40,336 nucleotides of DNA from Pseudomonadaceae bacterium (GCA_019747155.1 JAIERD010000274.1:1-40336); one strand, 5' to 3'; shown: positions 11,078-18,959, counted from the first letter of the stretch. The notes: a model not told the origin generated them from the letters alone. A program made the numbers and translations.

Positions 11078-11488
11078 ATGAAACTGGCGGCTATCTACGC
11101 ACTTCTTGCAGCGATCGCGACGGCAACCAATATCGGCGCACAAGCCGGTTTTCTGCTGGTTTATTCGGGTGCCTATGCTATCGCATTGTCGATTATGGCC
11201 GGTACTGGCATCGGCCTAATTGTTAAATACGGCCTCGACAAACGCTACATTTTCCGCTTTAAGGCTGAAAACGCGGCACATGACAGCAAAGTTTTCATGC
11301 TTTATGCCTCGACGGGGCTGATTACCACGGCCATATTCTGGGGTTTTGAGCTGTCCTTTCATACGTTGTTTGGTAGCGACCAGATGCGCTACCTCGGCGG
11401 CGTAATAGGCTTGGCCATTGGTTATGTAAGCAAGTACGCGCTGGATAAACGCTTTGTATTTCGCGCCCAGGAGCAATCAGCATGCTGA
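11078..11488 (+). CDS. GtrA-family small membrane protein
   Basis: 136 aa with four hydrophobic segments and the repeated GtrA signature of a basic aromatic turn (KYGLDKRYIF near residue 50, KYALDKRFVF near 122). GtrA-like proteins are proposed to flip or anchor polyprenyl-phosphate sugars; the mycobacterial member next to dprE1 (Rv3789) is linked to decaprenyl-phosphoryl-arabinose translocation. A GGGAAGAG ribosome site precedes the ATG. The stop overlaps the next gene start by seven bases. The role as D-Araf lipid flippase is inference from the neighbours. Confidence 0.86.
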   Translation: MKLAAIYALLAAIATATNIGAQAGFLLVYSGAYAIALSIMAGTGIGLIVKYGLDKRYIFRFKAENAAHDSKVFMLYASTGLITTAIFWGFELSFHTLFGSDQMRYLGGVIGLAIGYVSKYALDKRFVFRAQEQSAC

Positions 11489-12783
11489 CCCACGGCTGGG
11501 GCCGCTACCCACAGCATGACGCGCAACTGATGCAACCGCAAAACGTGCCGGATGCCGCACAGTTGTTAACCGAAAATGGCCCGGTACTGGGCCGTGGCAT
11601 GGGCCGCAGCTATGGCGACAGCGCGCTGGCCGACAGATTAATCAGCACGCGCCACCTCAACCTCCTGCACAGCTTCGATGTGCAAACTGGCCTGCTAACC
11701 TGCGCGGCCGGCATCAGCTTGGCCGAGTTGCTGGATGTTTTTGTCCCGCGCGGCTGGTTTTTACCGATCACCCCCGGCACCCAGTTTGTTAGCCTCGGCG
11801 GCGCTATTGCCAGTGATGTGCATGGCAAAAACCATCACCTGCATGGCTGCTTCAGCGCCTGCGTTGAGAGCATCGAGCTGCTGCTGGCCGACGGTTCGCA
11901 GGTTCTGTGCTCACGCAATGAGCGCCCCGAACTGTTTCATGCCACCTGCGGCGGCATGGGCCTGACCGGGCTGATTGTCGCCGTTAGCTTGCGTTTGCTG
12001 CGTATCGAAAGCGCTTATATCCAGCAGACGACTTACAAGGCCGCCAACCTCGAAGAAGCTCTGCAACTGTTTGAGGCCCATAGCGCCAGCACCTATTCAG
12101 TCGCCTGGATCGACTGCCTGGCCAGTGGCGCGGCACTGGGCCGTTCACTGCTAATGGTCGGCGAGCATGCCCGCGACGGCCAATTGCTATTGCCCGCCAA
12201 GCGAGTCCTGAGCGTACCGCTGGACATGCCCGCCGCCCTGCTTAACCGCTACTCGGTACAAGCATTCAACGAGCTGTACTACCAGCGCATCCGTAAGGCT
12301 GTGTCCAAACAGCGGGTAACATTTGAGAGCTTCTTCTACCCGCTGGATGGCATCCAGCAGTGGAATCGTCTGTATGGCAAACAGGGCTTCGTGCAGTATC
12401 AATTTGTCATCCCAAAAGCCGCTGGCCTGCAAGGCATGCGCGCCATTCTTGAACGTATCTCCAGCTCCCATCGTGGCTCCTTCCTGGCCGTGCTGAAAAC
12501 CTTCGGCGCCGCCAACTCCAACCTGCTGTCATTCCCCATGGAAGGCTACACCCTAGCGCTCGACTTCAAACTGGAGGCCGGCCTGCTGGAGCTATTGGAC
12601 GAATTGGACAGCATGGTCTTGGCCCATGGTGGCCGCCTGTATCTGGCCAAAGATGCGCGCATGAGTGAGGCCACGTTTAAACAAAGCCAACCCAACTGGC
12701 AGCAATTCCAAGAAGTTCGCGCCCACTATGGCGCCCTCGGCAAATTCGCCTCTCTGCAATCGCGCCGACTCGGCCTGGACTAA
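11482..12783 (+). CDS. FAD-dependent decaprenylphosphoryl-ribose 2'-oxidase-like protein (DprE1 family)
   Basis: 433 aa FAD-linked oxidase of the VAO/PCMH fold. FAD-binding motifs GRGMGRSYGDS (38-48), PGTQFVSLGGAIASDVHGKN (about 97-116) and the C-terminal FASLQSRRLGL match DprE1 closely. The C-terminal part aligns with mycobacterial DprE1 around SFPMEGYTLALDF: the cysteine attacked by benzothiazinones (Cys387 in M. tuberculosis) is Ala359 here, and the lysine equivalent to Lys418 is Lys390, with the same spacing of 31 residues. It would oxidise polyprenyl-phosphoryl-ribose at C2. AGGAG lies eight bases before the ATG, and the start overlaps gtrA. Generic alditol or gulonolactone oxidase is less likely because the gene is followed by the DprE2-like SDR. 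Confidence 0.9.
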   Translation: MLTHGWGRYPQHDAQLMQPQNVPDAAQLLTENGPVLGRGMGRSYGDSALADRLISTRHLNLLHSFDVQTGLLTCAAGISLAELLDVFVPRGWFLPITPGTQFVSLGGAIASDVHGKNHHLHGCFSACVESIELLLADGSQVLCSRNERPELFHATCGGMGLTGLIVAVSLRLLRIESAYIQQTTYKAANLEEALQLFEAHSASTYSVAWIDCLASGAALGRSLLMVGEHARDGQLLLPAKRVLSVPLDMPAALLNRYSVQAFNELYYQRIRKAVSKQRVTFESFFYPLDGIQQWNRLYGKQGFVQYQFVIPKAAGLQGMRAILERISSSHRGSFLAVLKTFGAANSNLLSFPMEGYTLALDFKLEAGLLELLDELDSMVLAHGGRLYLAKDARMSEATFKQSQPNWQQFQEVRAHYGALGKFASLQSRRLGLD

Positions 12784-12788
12784 ATCCC

Positions 12789-13526
12789 ATGCAAAAAATC
12801 CTGATCATCGGCGCCACCTCGGCGATTGCCGAAGCCTGCGCCAAACGTTTCGCCGCCCAAGGCCACAGCCTCTATCTACTGGCACGTAACAGCTCGCGCT
12901 TGGAGAGCCTGGCGCAGGATCTGCGCGTGCGCGGTGCCACAGCCGTGCACTGCGCCACCTTCGAGGCCAACGCGCTGGACACCCATCACGCGCTACTGGA
13001 ACAGGTAAAAACCGAGCTAAATGGTCTGGATCGGGTACTGATTGCCCACGGCACCCTCAGCGACCAGCAGGCCTGCGAGCAAAGCGTCGAGCTAACCTTG
13101 CAGGAGTTGCAAACCAACGCCCTCAGCGTCATTGCCCTGCTGACACTGCTGGCCAATCACTTCGAGCAGCAACGGCATGGCTGCATTGCCGTGATCGGCT
13201 CAGTCGCCGGCGACCGTGGCCGGCAATCCAACTATATCTACGGCACCGCCAAGGGCGCCTTGAGCATCTTCCTGCAGGGCTTGCGCAACCGCCTGCATAA
13301 AAGCGGCGTGCAAGTGCTGACCATCAAACCCGGCTTCGTCGACACCCCCATGACCGCTGCCTTCCCCAAAGGCCCGCTATGGGCAACGCCGGAAAAAGTT
13401 GCTCAGGATATCGACAAGGCCATCGAGAAGAACAAAGACGTGCTTTATACGCCGGGGTTTTGGATGCTGATCATGTTGATTATTAAGAGTGTTCCGGAAA
13501 AGCTCTTCAAACGGCTTTCACTTTGA
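12789..13526 (+). CDS. SDR-family decaprenylphospho-2-keto-erythro-pentose reductase-like protein (DprE2 family)
   Basis: 245 aa classical short-chain dehydrogenase/reductase. Seen: the dinucleotide loop GATSAIAEACA (about 8-18), SVAGDRGRQSNY with the catalytic serine, and Y151-x3-K155 (YGTAK). The C-terminus has a hydrophobic stretch, GFWMLIMLIIKSVP, as in DprE2 proteins that sit at the membrane. With the preceding oxidase it would complete the epimerisation of polyprenyl-phosphoryl-ribose to polyprenyl-phosphoryl-D-arabinose. Only five bases separate it from the DprE1-like gene. The function is inferred from the pair; the SDR fold itself is certain. Confidence 0.9.
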   Translation: MQKILIIGATSAIAEACAKRFAAQGHSLYLLARNSSRLESLAQDLRVRGATAVHCATFEANALDTHHALLEQVKTELNGLDRVLIAHGTLSDQQACEQSVELTLQELQTNALSVIALLTLLANHFEQQRHGCIAVIGSVAGDRGRQSNYIYGTAKGALSIFLQGLRNRLHKSGVQVLTIKPGFVDTPMTAAFPKGPLWATPEKVAQDIDKAIEKNKDVLYTPGFWMLIMLIIKSVPEKLFKRLSL

Positions 13527-13543
13527 ATCTGGAAACTGTCCAA

Positions 13544-15283
13544 ATGTTCTCAGTAAGAACAAAAGCCAGCATGCCTGCGCACTTTCTTAGAACTGATGGA
13601 GGTCGCAGCAAATCCGCCCTAAGAAAGCATCGCTGGCTTGGCTGGCTCCTCGCCGCCCTGATCGTGGCGGTGATAGCCGGACAGGTAACGCACAATACCG
13701 ATAGCGATCCGCGAGGTACCTTGCTGGTCAGTCAAGCCCTTGTGCAGCATGGCAGCCTGAAGCTCGACGCCTACGGTGAGACGCTCCTCAATAGCTACGG
13801 TTATGTCATTCATCAGAAAGGCGGGCATTTCTACAACTATTTTCCCTTGGGAACTGCCCTAGTCAGCACGCCGTTCGTGGCCATCGCCAATGCCTTTGGC
13901 TTCGACATGATCAAGGATGAGCCTTTCATCCAGATGCTATTAGCCACGCTGGCCGCCCTGCTTATCACCTTTATCCTCTATAAGACCGCCAGGCTCTACC
14001 TACGCCAGACTGAGAGTTTGCTGTTGGCAGGACTTTGCTGGTTCGGCAGCTCACTGGCGAGCACAGTTGGAACCGCACTATGGTCACATGACTTCGCCTT
14101 GGTCTTTTCCAGCGCCGCCATCTTTCTGGTGCTTCGTCGCCGTCAGCCAGAGACTTTACTGGCTCCGGCGCTGATTGGGCTGAGCTTGTTTCTGGCCTAT
14201 CTCTGCCGGCCAACCCTGGCACTACTGGCACCCTTTTTGCTGCTGTATTACTTCCTCCAGGATAAAAAATCCGCTGTGCTCGCAGGCGTTACCTTGAGCC
14301 TGCTGCTGCTTGGCTTTATCGGCTGGAGCCTGCACGAGTTTGGCCAGATTTTGCCGGACTACTACTTACCGAAGCGCTTGGAGGGTGGCGATTTTAAAAC
14401 GGCGCTGTATGGCAACCTGCTCAGCCCGGCGCGCGGACTATTGATCTTTTCGCCCTTCCTGCTGATATCCCTACTCTTGACCATCGGACTGGCACCACGA
14501 AACAAGGGCTTGGCGAAGCTGGGCCTGATCAGCCTCGCTTGGCCTCTTGCCCACTTACTGTCGGTTAGCCAGTTCCCTCACTGGTGGGCGGGCTGGTCGT
14601 TCGGCGCGCGCTTGATGGTCGATGCCTTGCCAGGCCTTTTCGTGGGCCTTTTTGCTGGCTTGGCGGCGCTAGGCCATAAGAGAAACCTCGCGTACGCAGC
14701 AGTGGCAGTCAGCGGACTGTTCGCCATCTACATCAATACCTATCAAGCTCTATTCAACCCCTACGGCATGCAATGGAACGTAGAGCCCAACGTCGATCAA
14801 TACCCCGAATATCTATTCGATTGGCGCTACCCTCAATTCCTCCACAGCAAAAATCGCCACGAAAAACGGCTGTCCGAATTCCGCAGCCATCAACTTCCGT
14901 CCTTCACCGGCCTCATCGATATTTCCTATGACTCTGCTCAGGCAGCCTTCGACAGCTTTTATGGCCTGGAAGCAGGCTTCCGCTGGAGTGAAGGGCAGGA
15001 TGCCAAACTAAGCCTCATGCTTGGCGAGCAAAACCTAAGTGGCGAAGCCAACCTGCAGGCAGGTTTTCTGGGTAACCAGGCCCTAACTATCACTCTCAAT
15101 GGCCAGCAAATTTACGCAGGGCATTTTGAAGGGGGAGATAGAGAAATCCGCTTCAGCTTTGCCCCGGAACTGTTACACGTAGGCCTGAATACCTTTACGT
15201 TTCATCTGCCGAATGCACACAAGCCTGCCAGCGATGATCCGCGAGTATTGGCGATGGCGTTTCGTAAATTTTCGTTGAGATAG
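13544..15283 (+). CDS. GT-C fold polytopic glycosyltransferase, candidate D-arabinosyltransferase
   Basis: 579 aa from ATG 13544; the frame is open from a TTG at 13523 that overlaps the dprE2-like stop, and ATG 13571 is another option. Residues 31-47 are the first membrane helix, followed by a periplasmic loop with the acidic motif TDSDPRG (52-58) expected of GT-C enzymes that use polyprenyl-phosphate sugars. About ten hydrophobic segments follow to roughly residue 400. The last ~150 residues are soluble and beta-rich (GLEAGFRWSEGQDAKLSLML and GFLGNQALTITLNGQQIY), like the carbohydrate-binding sandwich domains seen at the end of many periplasmic glycosyltransferases. As the last gene of the DprE1/DprE2-like operon it is the simplest candidate to use the D-Araf lipid. 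Sequence alone does not show sugar or acceptor. Confidence 0.75.
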   Translation: MFSVRTKASMPAHFLRTDGGRSKSALRKHRWLGWLLAALIVAVIAGQVTHNTDSDPRGTLLVSQALVQHGSLKLDAYGETLLNSYGYVIHQKGGHFYNYFPLGTALVSTPFVAIANAFGFDMIKDEPFIQMLLATLAALLITFILYKTARLYLRQTESLLLAGLCWFGSSLASTVGTALWSHDFALVFSSAAIFLVLRRRQPETLLAPALIGLSLFLAYLCRPTLALLAPFLLLYYFLQDKKSAVLAGVTLSLLLLGFIGWSLHEFGQILPDYYLPKRLEGGDFKTALYGNLLSPARGLLIFSPFLLISLLLTIGLAPRNKGLAKLGLISLAWPLAHLLSVSQFPHWWAGWSFGARLMVDALPGLFVGLFAGLAALGHKRNLAYAAVAVSGLFAIYINTYQALFNPYGMQWNVEPNVDQYPEYLFDWRYPQFLHSKNRHEKRLSEFRSHQLPSFTGLIDISYDSAQAAFDSFYGLEAGFRWSEGQDAKLSLMLGEQNLSGEANLQAGFLGNQALTITLNGQQIYAGHFEGGDREIRFSFAPELLHVGLNTFTFHLPNAHKPASDDPRVLAMAFRKFSLR

Positions 15284-15328
15284 GTCTTTACGCCGAGTGA
15301 GAACTGTTAGTTTTTGACGAGGAACCTC

Positions 15329-15345
15329 AGGGTCAGACTCGATTA
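15329..15345. repeat. Direct repeat copy 1 flanking hicAB
   Basis: AGGGTCAGACTCGATTA occurs here and again, identical over 17 bases, at 16074-16090. The two copies bracket the hicAB pair. Nothing in the flanking genes needs this sequence, so it looks like part of a dispersed or mobile repeat. Confidence 0.85.
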
Positions 15346-15395
15346 GCTCCCCAGTGTGGCTCTGTTGGTGTCGTGAATGCCGAATGTAAAATCCA

Positions 15396-15423
15396 TTGCG
15401 ACAGTACTGCATTGTGGTACCAT
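15396..15423 (+). promoter_or_regulatory. Possible hicA promoter with small palindrome
   Basis: TTGCGA (15396-15401) and TACCAT (15418-15423) are 16 bases apart and could be -35 and -10 boxes. The perfect palindrome TGGTACCA (15415-15422) overlaps the proposed -10 box and could be a HicB operator half. This is weak, by-eye evidence. Confidence 0.3.
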
Positions 15424-15446
15424 TTAAAAAATTGACGGCCCCGAAA

Positions 15447-15710
15447 ATGCAAAAGAAAAAGTACAAGCATGGCGATGTTCTGACCGCCATCTTCGCCAGG
15501 CCCGTATCCGCGAGCATTAAGTGGGGAAAAATCGAAAGACTCCTCATTGAGCTTGGCGCGAAGATCAGCGAACGCGAAGGTTCACGCGTGGCTGTCGAGT
15601 TATTTGGCCAAGTACAGGTCTATCACCGGCCCCACCCATCACCGGAAACCGATAAAGGTGCCGTCGCCAGCATCCGCAAATGGCTGGAAACCAACGGAGT
15701 AACCCCATGA
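15447..15710 (+). CDS. hicA: HicA-family toxin of a type II toxin-antitoxin system
   Basis: 87 aa from ATG 15447, beginning MQKKKYKHGD; a TTG at 15396 would add 17 residues that do not resemble the family. HicA features: FARPVSASIKWGKIERLLIE, then LGAKISEREGSRVAVEL and YHRPHP, and a C-terminal VASIRKWLETNG helix. The double-stranded RNA-binding-like fold of HicA cuts mRNA. In many HicA proteins a catalytic His follows Gly-Ser; here the position is Arg (GSRV), as in a recognised HicA subgroup, with the histidines of YHRPHP nearby. The stop overlaps the hicB start (ATGA), the standard arrangement. The pair sits between direct repeats in an intergenic site of a glycan locus, which suggests recent insertion. 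Confidence 0.9.
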   Translation: MQKKKYKHGDVLTAIFARPVSASIKWGKIERLLIELGAKISEREGSRVAVELFGQVQVYHRPHPSPETDKGAVASIRKWLETNGVTP

Positions 15711-16057
15711 ACAATGTTATGACCATTGATGGCCAGCGTGCCGTGATCCAGTTCGATCCTGAAATCGGGATGTTCCGAGGTGAGTTCATCAACCTGAATG
15801 GTGGTGCCGACTTCTATGCCGACAACGTAGAAGCCCTCAAGAGGGAAGGCGCAACCTCGTTGCGGGTGTTTTTAGAGGTGTGTGCCGAGAAAGGCATTTC
15901 CCCGGTTAAAAACTACTCCGGCAAGTTCCAATTGCGCCTGTCTGAGGAACTGCATGCCGAAGCCGCTGAGGCGGCTGCAACCCTTGGTATGAGCCTCAAC
16001 CAATTCGTCCAGCAAGTGCTGGAGAACGAAGTAAAGATTCTGCACTCTGCGGCATAG
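15707..16057 (+). CDS. hicB: HicB-family antitoxin
   Basis: 116 aa from ATG 15707, with GGAG seven bases upstream inside hicA; an earlier in-frame codon at 15680 lies wholly within hicA and is not favoured. The N-terminal partial RNase H-like domain is recognisable in VIQFDPEIGMFRGEF and FYADNVEALKREG. The C-terminal ~45 residues are a ribbon-helix-helix DNA-binding domain (GKFQLRLSEELHAEAAEAAA, then GMSLNQFVQQVL). It binds and neutralises HicA and should repress the hicAB promoter. Confidence 0.92.
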   Translation: MNNVMTIDGQRAVIQFDPEIGMFRGEFINLNGGADFYADNVEALKREGATSLRVFLEVCAEKGISPVKNYSGKFQLRLSEELHAEAAEAAATLGMSLNQFVQQVLENEVKILHSAA

Positions 16058-16073
16058 CCACTCGAGTATTCTG

Positions 16074-16129
16074 AGGGTCAGACTCGATTAACCCCCGAAG
16101 CCTTAATGGCGAAAAACGAGTCTGACCCT
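16074..16129. repeat. Direct repeat copy 2 with inverted partner (stem-loop) after hicAB
   Basis: The second copy of AGGGTCAGACTCGATTA spans 16074-16090. Its first 13 bases recur as the exact complement CGAGTCTGACCCT at 16117-16129, so a 13-bp stem with a 30-base loop can form. The architecture (a foldable end repeated on both sides of a cassette) resembles REP-type or RAYT-mobilised sequences, but no transposase is present. Confidence 0.8.
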
Positions 16130-16186
16130 TTGGTTTTGATTTAAGATAAATAAAAATAAAACTTTTGAAGCCTAGCGAACTAGCGC

Positions 16187-17314
16187 ATGAATATAAAAAA
16201 TCGCGATATTGAAACACTGCGCGCATGCGCTATATTGCTTGTGCTCGCATCACACCTACGCTACTTCACTAGCGACTTTCTTTTAAAGCCATTACCTCAG
16301 TTACCACTATGGCAGGGTGTTGATCTTTTCTTTGTTATATCCGGGTTCTTAATAAGCAACTCATTACAGCCCACCGCATCAAAATACCATCAAGGGTTAG
16401 CTTGGACCGCAGACCTAAAGGCATTTTGGATACGCCGAATATTTCGTTTGCTCCCTGCTGCTTGGTTGTGGGTATTTATACCTTTAACTATGGCCCTTAT
16501 TTTGCCAGGCCACCCACTCATCGGAACGCTAGATACAATAGCGAGAGATGCACTTGCAGCACTGACGAATACCGCAAACTTCTACTGGGCCTACTGTATA
16601 GGTACAATTCATTGGGGTGAATTTTGTAGTCGCGCAGGCATTCTCGGTGTTTACTGGAGCTTGTCGCAAGAAGAGCAGTTTTATTTAGTATTACCCCTGG
16701 CTTTACTACTAATCACAAAGCGTAAGTTAGCAATCCTGCTAGCACTTACTATACTTGCATTATTGTTTGTTGAACGTCCCGTTTTTAGCTTGGGATGGTA
16801 TGTACGGCCAGATGGACTCCTGTGGGGAGTTCTACTATCGCTCTCCCTGAGTAGAGTGCGAAAATTTAAGCTTTCTGGCTGCAGGCTCACAATGCGGGCT
16901 AAGCGCTTTATTTTCATAGCGCTAATTATCGCTTTAATCCTAGCACCACCCATCCTTACAACATTTACAGCTCGCCTATCTACTATCGGCGCAATATCAA
17001 TAATAAGCGCGGCGCTCGTTGCCATGTGTATCACAGGCGAAGCACTAACGCCTAAAGGCCTAACGGGCTCAATATTAGCTTGGCTCGGATCACGTTCATA
17101 TGCATTATATCTATCTCACTGGCCAATCTATTGCATCATTAGAATATTGTTTATTCCAACAAACACCACTGGACAATCACTACCTTTAGAGGCGCTTATA
17201 TTTACATTAACATGGCTTGTGAGTTGCGTAGCATTAGCAGAGGTAACATACCGCTTCATAGAAACGCCACTAAAAACTTACGGCTACAAATTAGTCATGA
17301 ACAAGACATCATAA
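16187..17314 (+). CDS. Membrane O-acyltransferase (acyltransferase 3 family)
   Basis: 375 aa, about ten hydrophobic segments, OafA/YrhL type. Family hallmarks: IETLRACAILLVLASHLRYF with the conserved His near residue 22, GVDLFFVISGFLIS (about 44-57), the RRIFRLLPAAW turn and YWSLSQEEQFYL (about 158-169). These proteins usually move an acetyl group to a sugar of a surface glycan. There is no attached SGNH domain. The gene is visibly AT-rich and has only a weak ribosome site, unlike the CPA genes, which suggests acquisition. It converges on the GT-C gene at 17372. A second, only distantly similar acyltransferase lies at 22272-23438. The sugar substrate cannot be told. Confidence 0.88.
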   Translation: MNIKNRDIETLRACAILLVLASHLRYFTSDFLLKPLPQLPLWQGVDLFFVISGFLISNSLQPTASKYHQGLAWTADLKAFWIRRIFRLLPAAWLWVFIPLTMALILPGHPLIGTLDTIARDALAALTNTANFYWAYCIGTIHWGEFCSRAGILGVYWSLSQEEQFYLVLPLALLLITKRKLAILLALTILALLFVERPVFSLGWYVRPDGLLWGVLLSLSLSRVRKFKLSGCRLTMRAKRFIFIALIIALILAPPILTTFTARLSTIGAISIISAALVAMCITGEALTPKGLTGSILAWLGSRSYALYLSHWPIYCIIRILFIPTNTTGQSLPLEALIFTLTWLVSCVALAEVTYRFIETPLKTYGYKLVMNKTS

Positions 17315-17371
17315 TGGGCACCTCGACGGAAACTGAATGCCGCCGCAGTCCAATTTAAAATCGCTAAATGA

Positions 17372-18955
17372 TTAGTGCGACCACTCGCTGGCTTTCGGAA
17401 GGAGACTAAGTTGATCACGGCGCGCTAAAACAACGTAATAATACCCACTCTCCATTAGATTTTTTATTTCCGGAACAGTGGCGCCTTGAACATCAACAAT
17501 ATCCTGACCTCTACTTTCCATTAGAGAGTTAACCAGATATTTAACTTCATAATTACTAATGTACTTTTCGCGAGTCAAACCCCAGCGCAAATCTAAATTT
17601 GCCAGTCCCCACACTGCAATTAGAACAGGCTTTCGTGATAGCACATAATCAACATCATGCTTAGCATGACCAACGAGGAATGGCTGTGGTGGCATGTCGC
17701 GCTGGCCGATATGCCGATCATTCAAGCCCAGCATATCTAGAGTTGGCAAGTTTGAATAATAAGGCACCTTACCCGCAGCGTCGATTGCCAGAAGAGAACC
17801 CGGTTCTACTCCAGCTAAAAAGCGACCTAAATTATTCCACATATCATAGCTTTTACTTTGATATGCAAAACGCCCGCCCTGAAAAGCGACCAACGAACCT
17901 GCCAGAACTGCAATTAAAGGCAGAGCAACCTTGATTACTCTTAATTCTGCCTTTGAAGACATCAATAGCGTGAAAAATACTCCGACAGGAAAAATGGCAA
18001 GCAGAAAGCGCTCGTAGTAAATATCGCCGCCTATACAAATAAAGTAGAGCAGGGAGAAAATCAAATAAGTCAGAGGAAATAGATGCTTACTGGTAATACT
18101 TCGATGCAAGACTGCAGCAGTTATTGAAATAGCCGCATATAGTGCAATACCATTGTAAATAGATTGCCCGTACAGTATTTCAAAGCCAGTTTTAATACGC
18201 TCAAAAACATTCCCTGTTATTTTTGCGTGATAAGTATTTGCAATGTAGTCACTGTAATAGAAAAGCCGCCATGAGGTATAAGCAGTCATCACCAAAAACA
18301 CGAAAGCCACGAGCTGATAGCCAAGCTTTCTGCGACCGTCTAGCCAAAGGCACAAGGCGGCCAGTAATGGCAGGATAAATCCATCTACACGGCAAAGAAT
18401 TGCAGCAAGTGCCGCAATACAGAGCCATGCAACGCGGGGCTTTGTTTGACTCAGAAGCGCCCAGACCAACAGAAACAGAAAAAGCACCAGCATGCTTTCT
18501 AGGCCAGTTGCGGCGTTAGCCCAAAGCACCGGGGTGAGCGCCAGCATACCGCTGCCAATCCAGGCGTATAACGCCCCAAGCTCTTGCCTAATCAGATATT
18601 GGAGTACGAAACAGCACACGACAAACAACAAAGTATTGATGGTAAGGCTGAAAAGATAAATGTGCTCATACCCTAGGAAAAAACCAGGCACCATCAGCAG
18701 CGTATAAAGAAAATTCGAGTAGCCCTCGACCGCTTCACCGGGATTGAAAACCAGCCCAGTACCATTAAACAGATTTGCTGCATATCGATAACTAATAAAT
18801 GCATCGTCGGATCCAAATGCATGACCGCTTGATGGCCAGGAGTATCCGTATTTTGCATGTAGTGATACAACGATAATGCAAAGCGTGGCTAAAACCAAGG
18901 CGCCAACTATAGTGCTTAGCTTCTTGATTTCTCGAGTCTTGACATCACTGCACAT
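17372..18955 (-). CDS. GT-C glycosyltransferase of the AftB-like type, candidate arabinofuranosyltransferase
   Basis: 527 aa from ATG 18955, which lies four bases after the upstream stop with AAGGA eight bases before it; an extension to 19087 would overlap the upstream gene by 128 bases. Residues 13-31 are the first membrane helix. The first periplasmic loop has GSDDAFISYRYAANL (48-62), GLVFNPGE (67-74) and VEGYSNFL (76-83), with the paired Asp expected of GT-C catalysis. About ten membrane segments follow. The C-terminal part holds LDMLGLNDRHIG, also characteristic. The set DDAxIxxRY, GLVFNxGE, EGYxNF is shared with mycobacterial AftB, a beta-1,2-arabinofuranosyltransferase that uses polyprenyl-phosphoryl-D-arabinose. 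With a full D-Araf donor module nearby, arabinosyl transfer is a reasonable guess. Base composition is AT-rich. Confidence 0.75.
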   Translation of the reverse strand: MCSDVKTREIKKLSTIVGALVLATLCIIVVSLHAKYGYSWPSSGHAFGSDDAFISYRYAANLFNGTGLVFNPGEAVEGYSNFLYTLLMVPGFFLGYEHIYLFSLTINTLLFVVCCFVLQYLIRQELGALYAWIGSGMLALTPVLWANAATGLESMLVLFLFLLVWALLSQTKPRVAWLCIAALAAILCRVDGFILPLLAALCLWLDGRRKLGYQLVAFVFLVMTAYTSWRLFYYSDYIANTYHAKITGNVFERIKTGFEILYGQSIYNGIALYAAISITAAVLHRSITSKHLFPLTYLIFSLLYFICIGGDIYYERFLLAIFPVGVFFTLLMSSKAELRVIKVALPLIAVLAGSLVAFQGGRFAYQSKSYDMWNNLGRFLAGVEPGSLLAIDAAGKVPYYSNLPTLDMLGLNDRHIGQRDMPPQPFLVGHAKHDVDYVLSRKPVLIAVWGLANLDLRWGLTREKYISNYEVKYLVNSLMESRGQDIVDVQGATVPEIKNLMESGYYYVVLARRDQLSLLPKASEWSH

Positions 18956-18959
18956 GAAC

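Noticed and set aside
11482-12783. Gulonolactone or alditol oxidase
   Set aside because: The HGKNHH and SFPxxGY segments and the adjoining DprE2-like, GtrA and UbiA genes fit DprE1 better.
15284-16186. Complete transposon or insertion sequence around hicAB
   Set aside because: Direct repeats are present but no transposase or recombinase gene is encoded.
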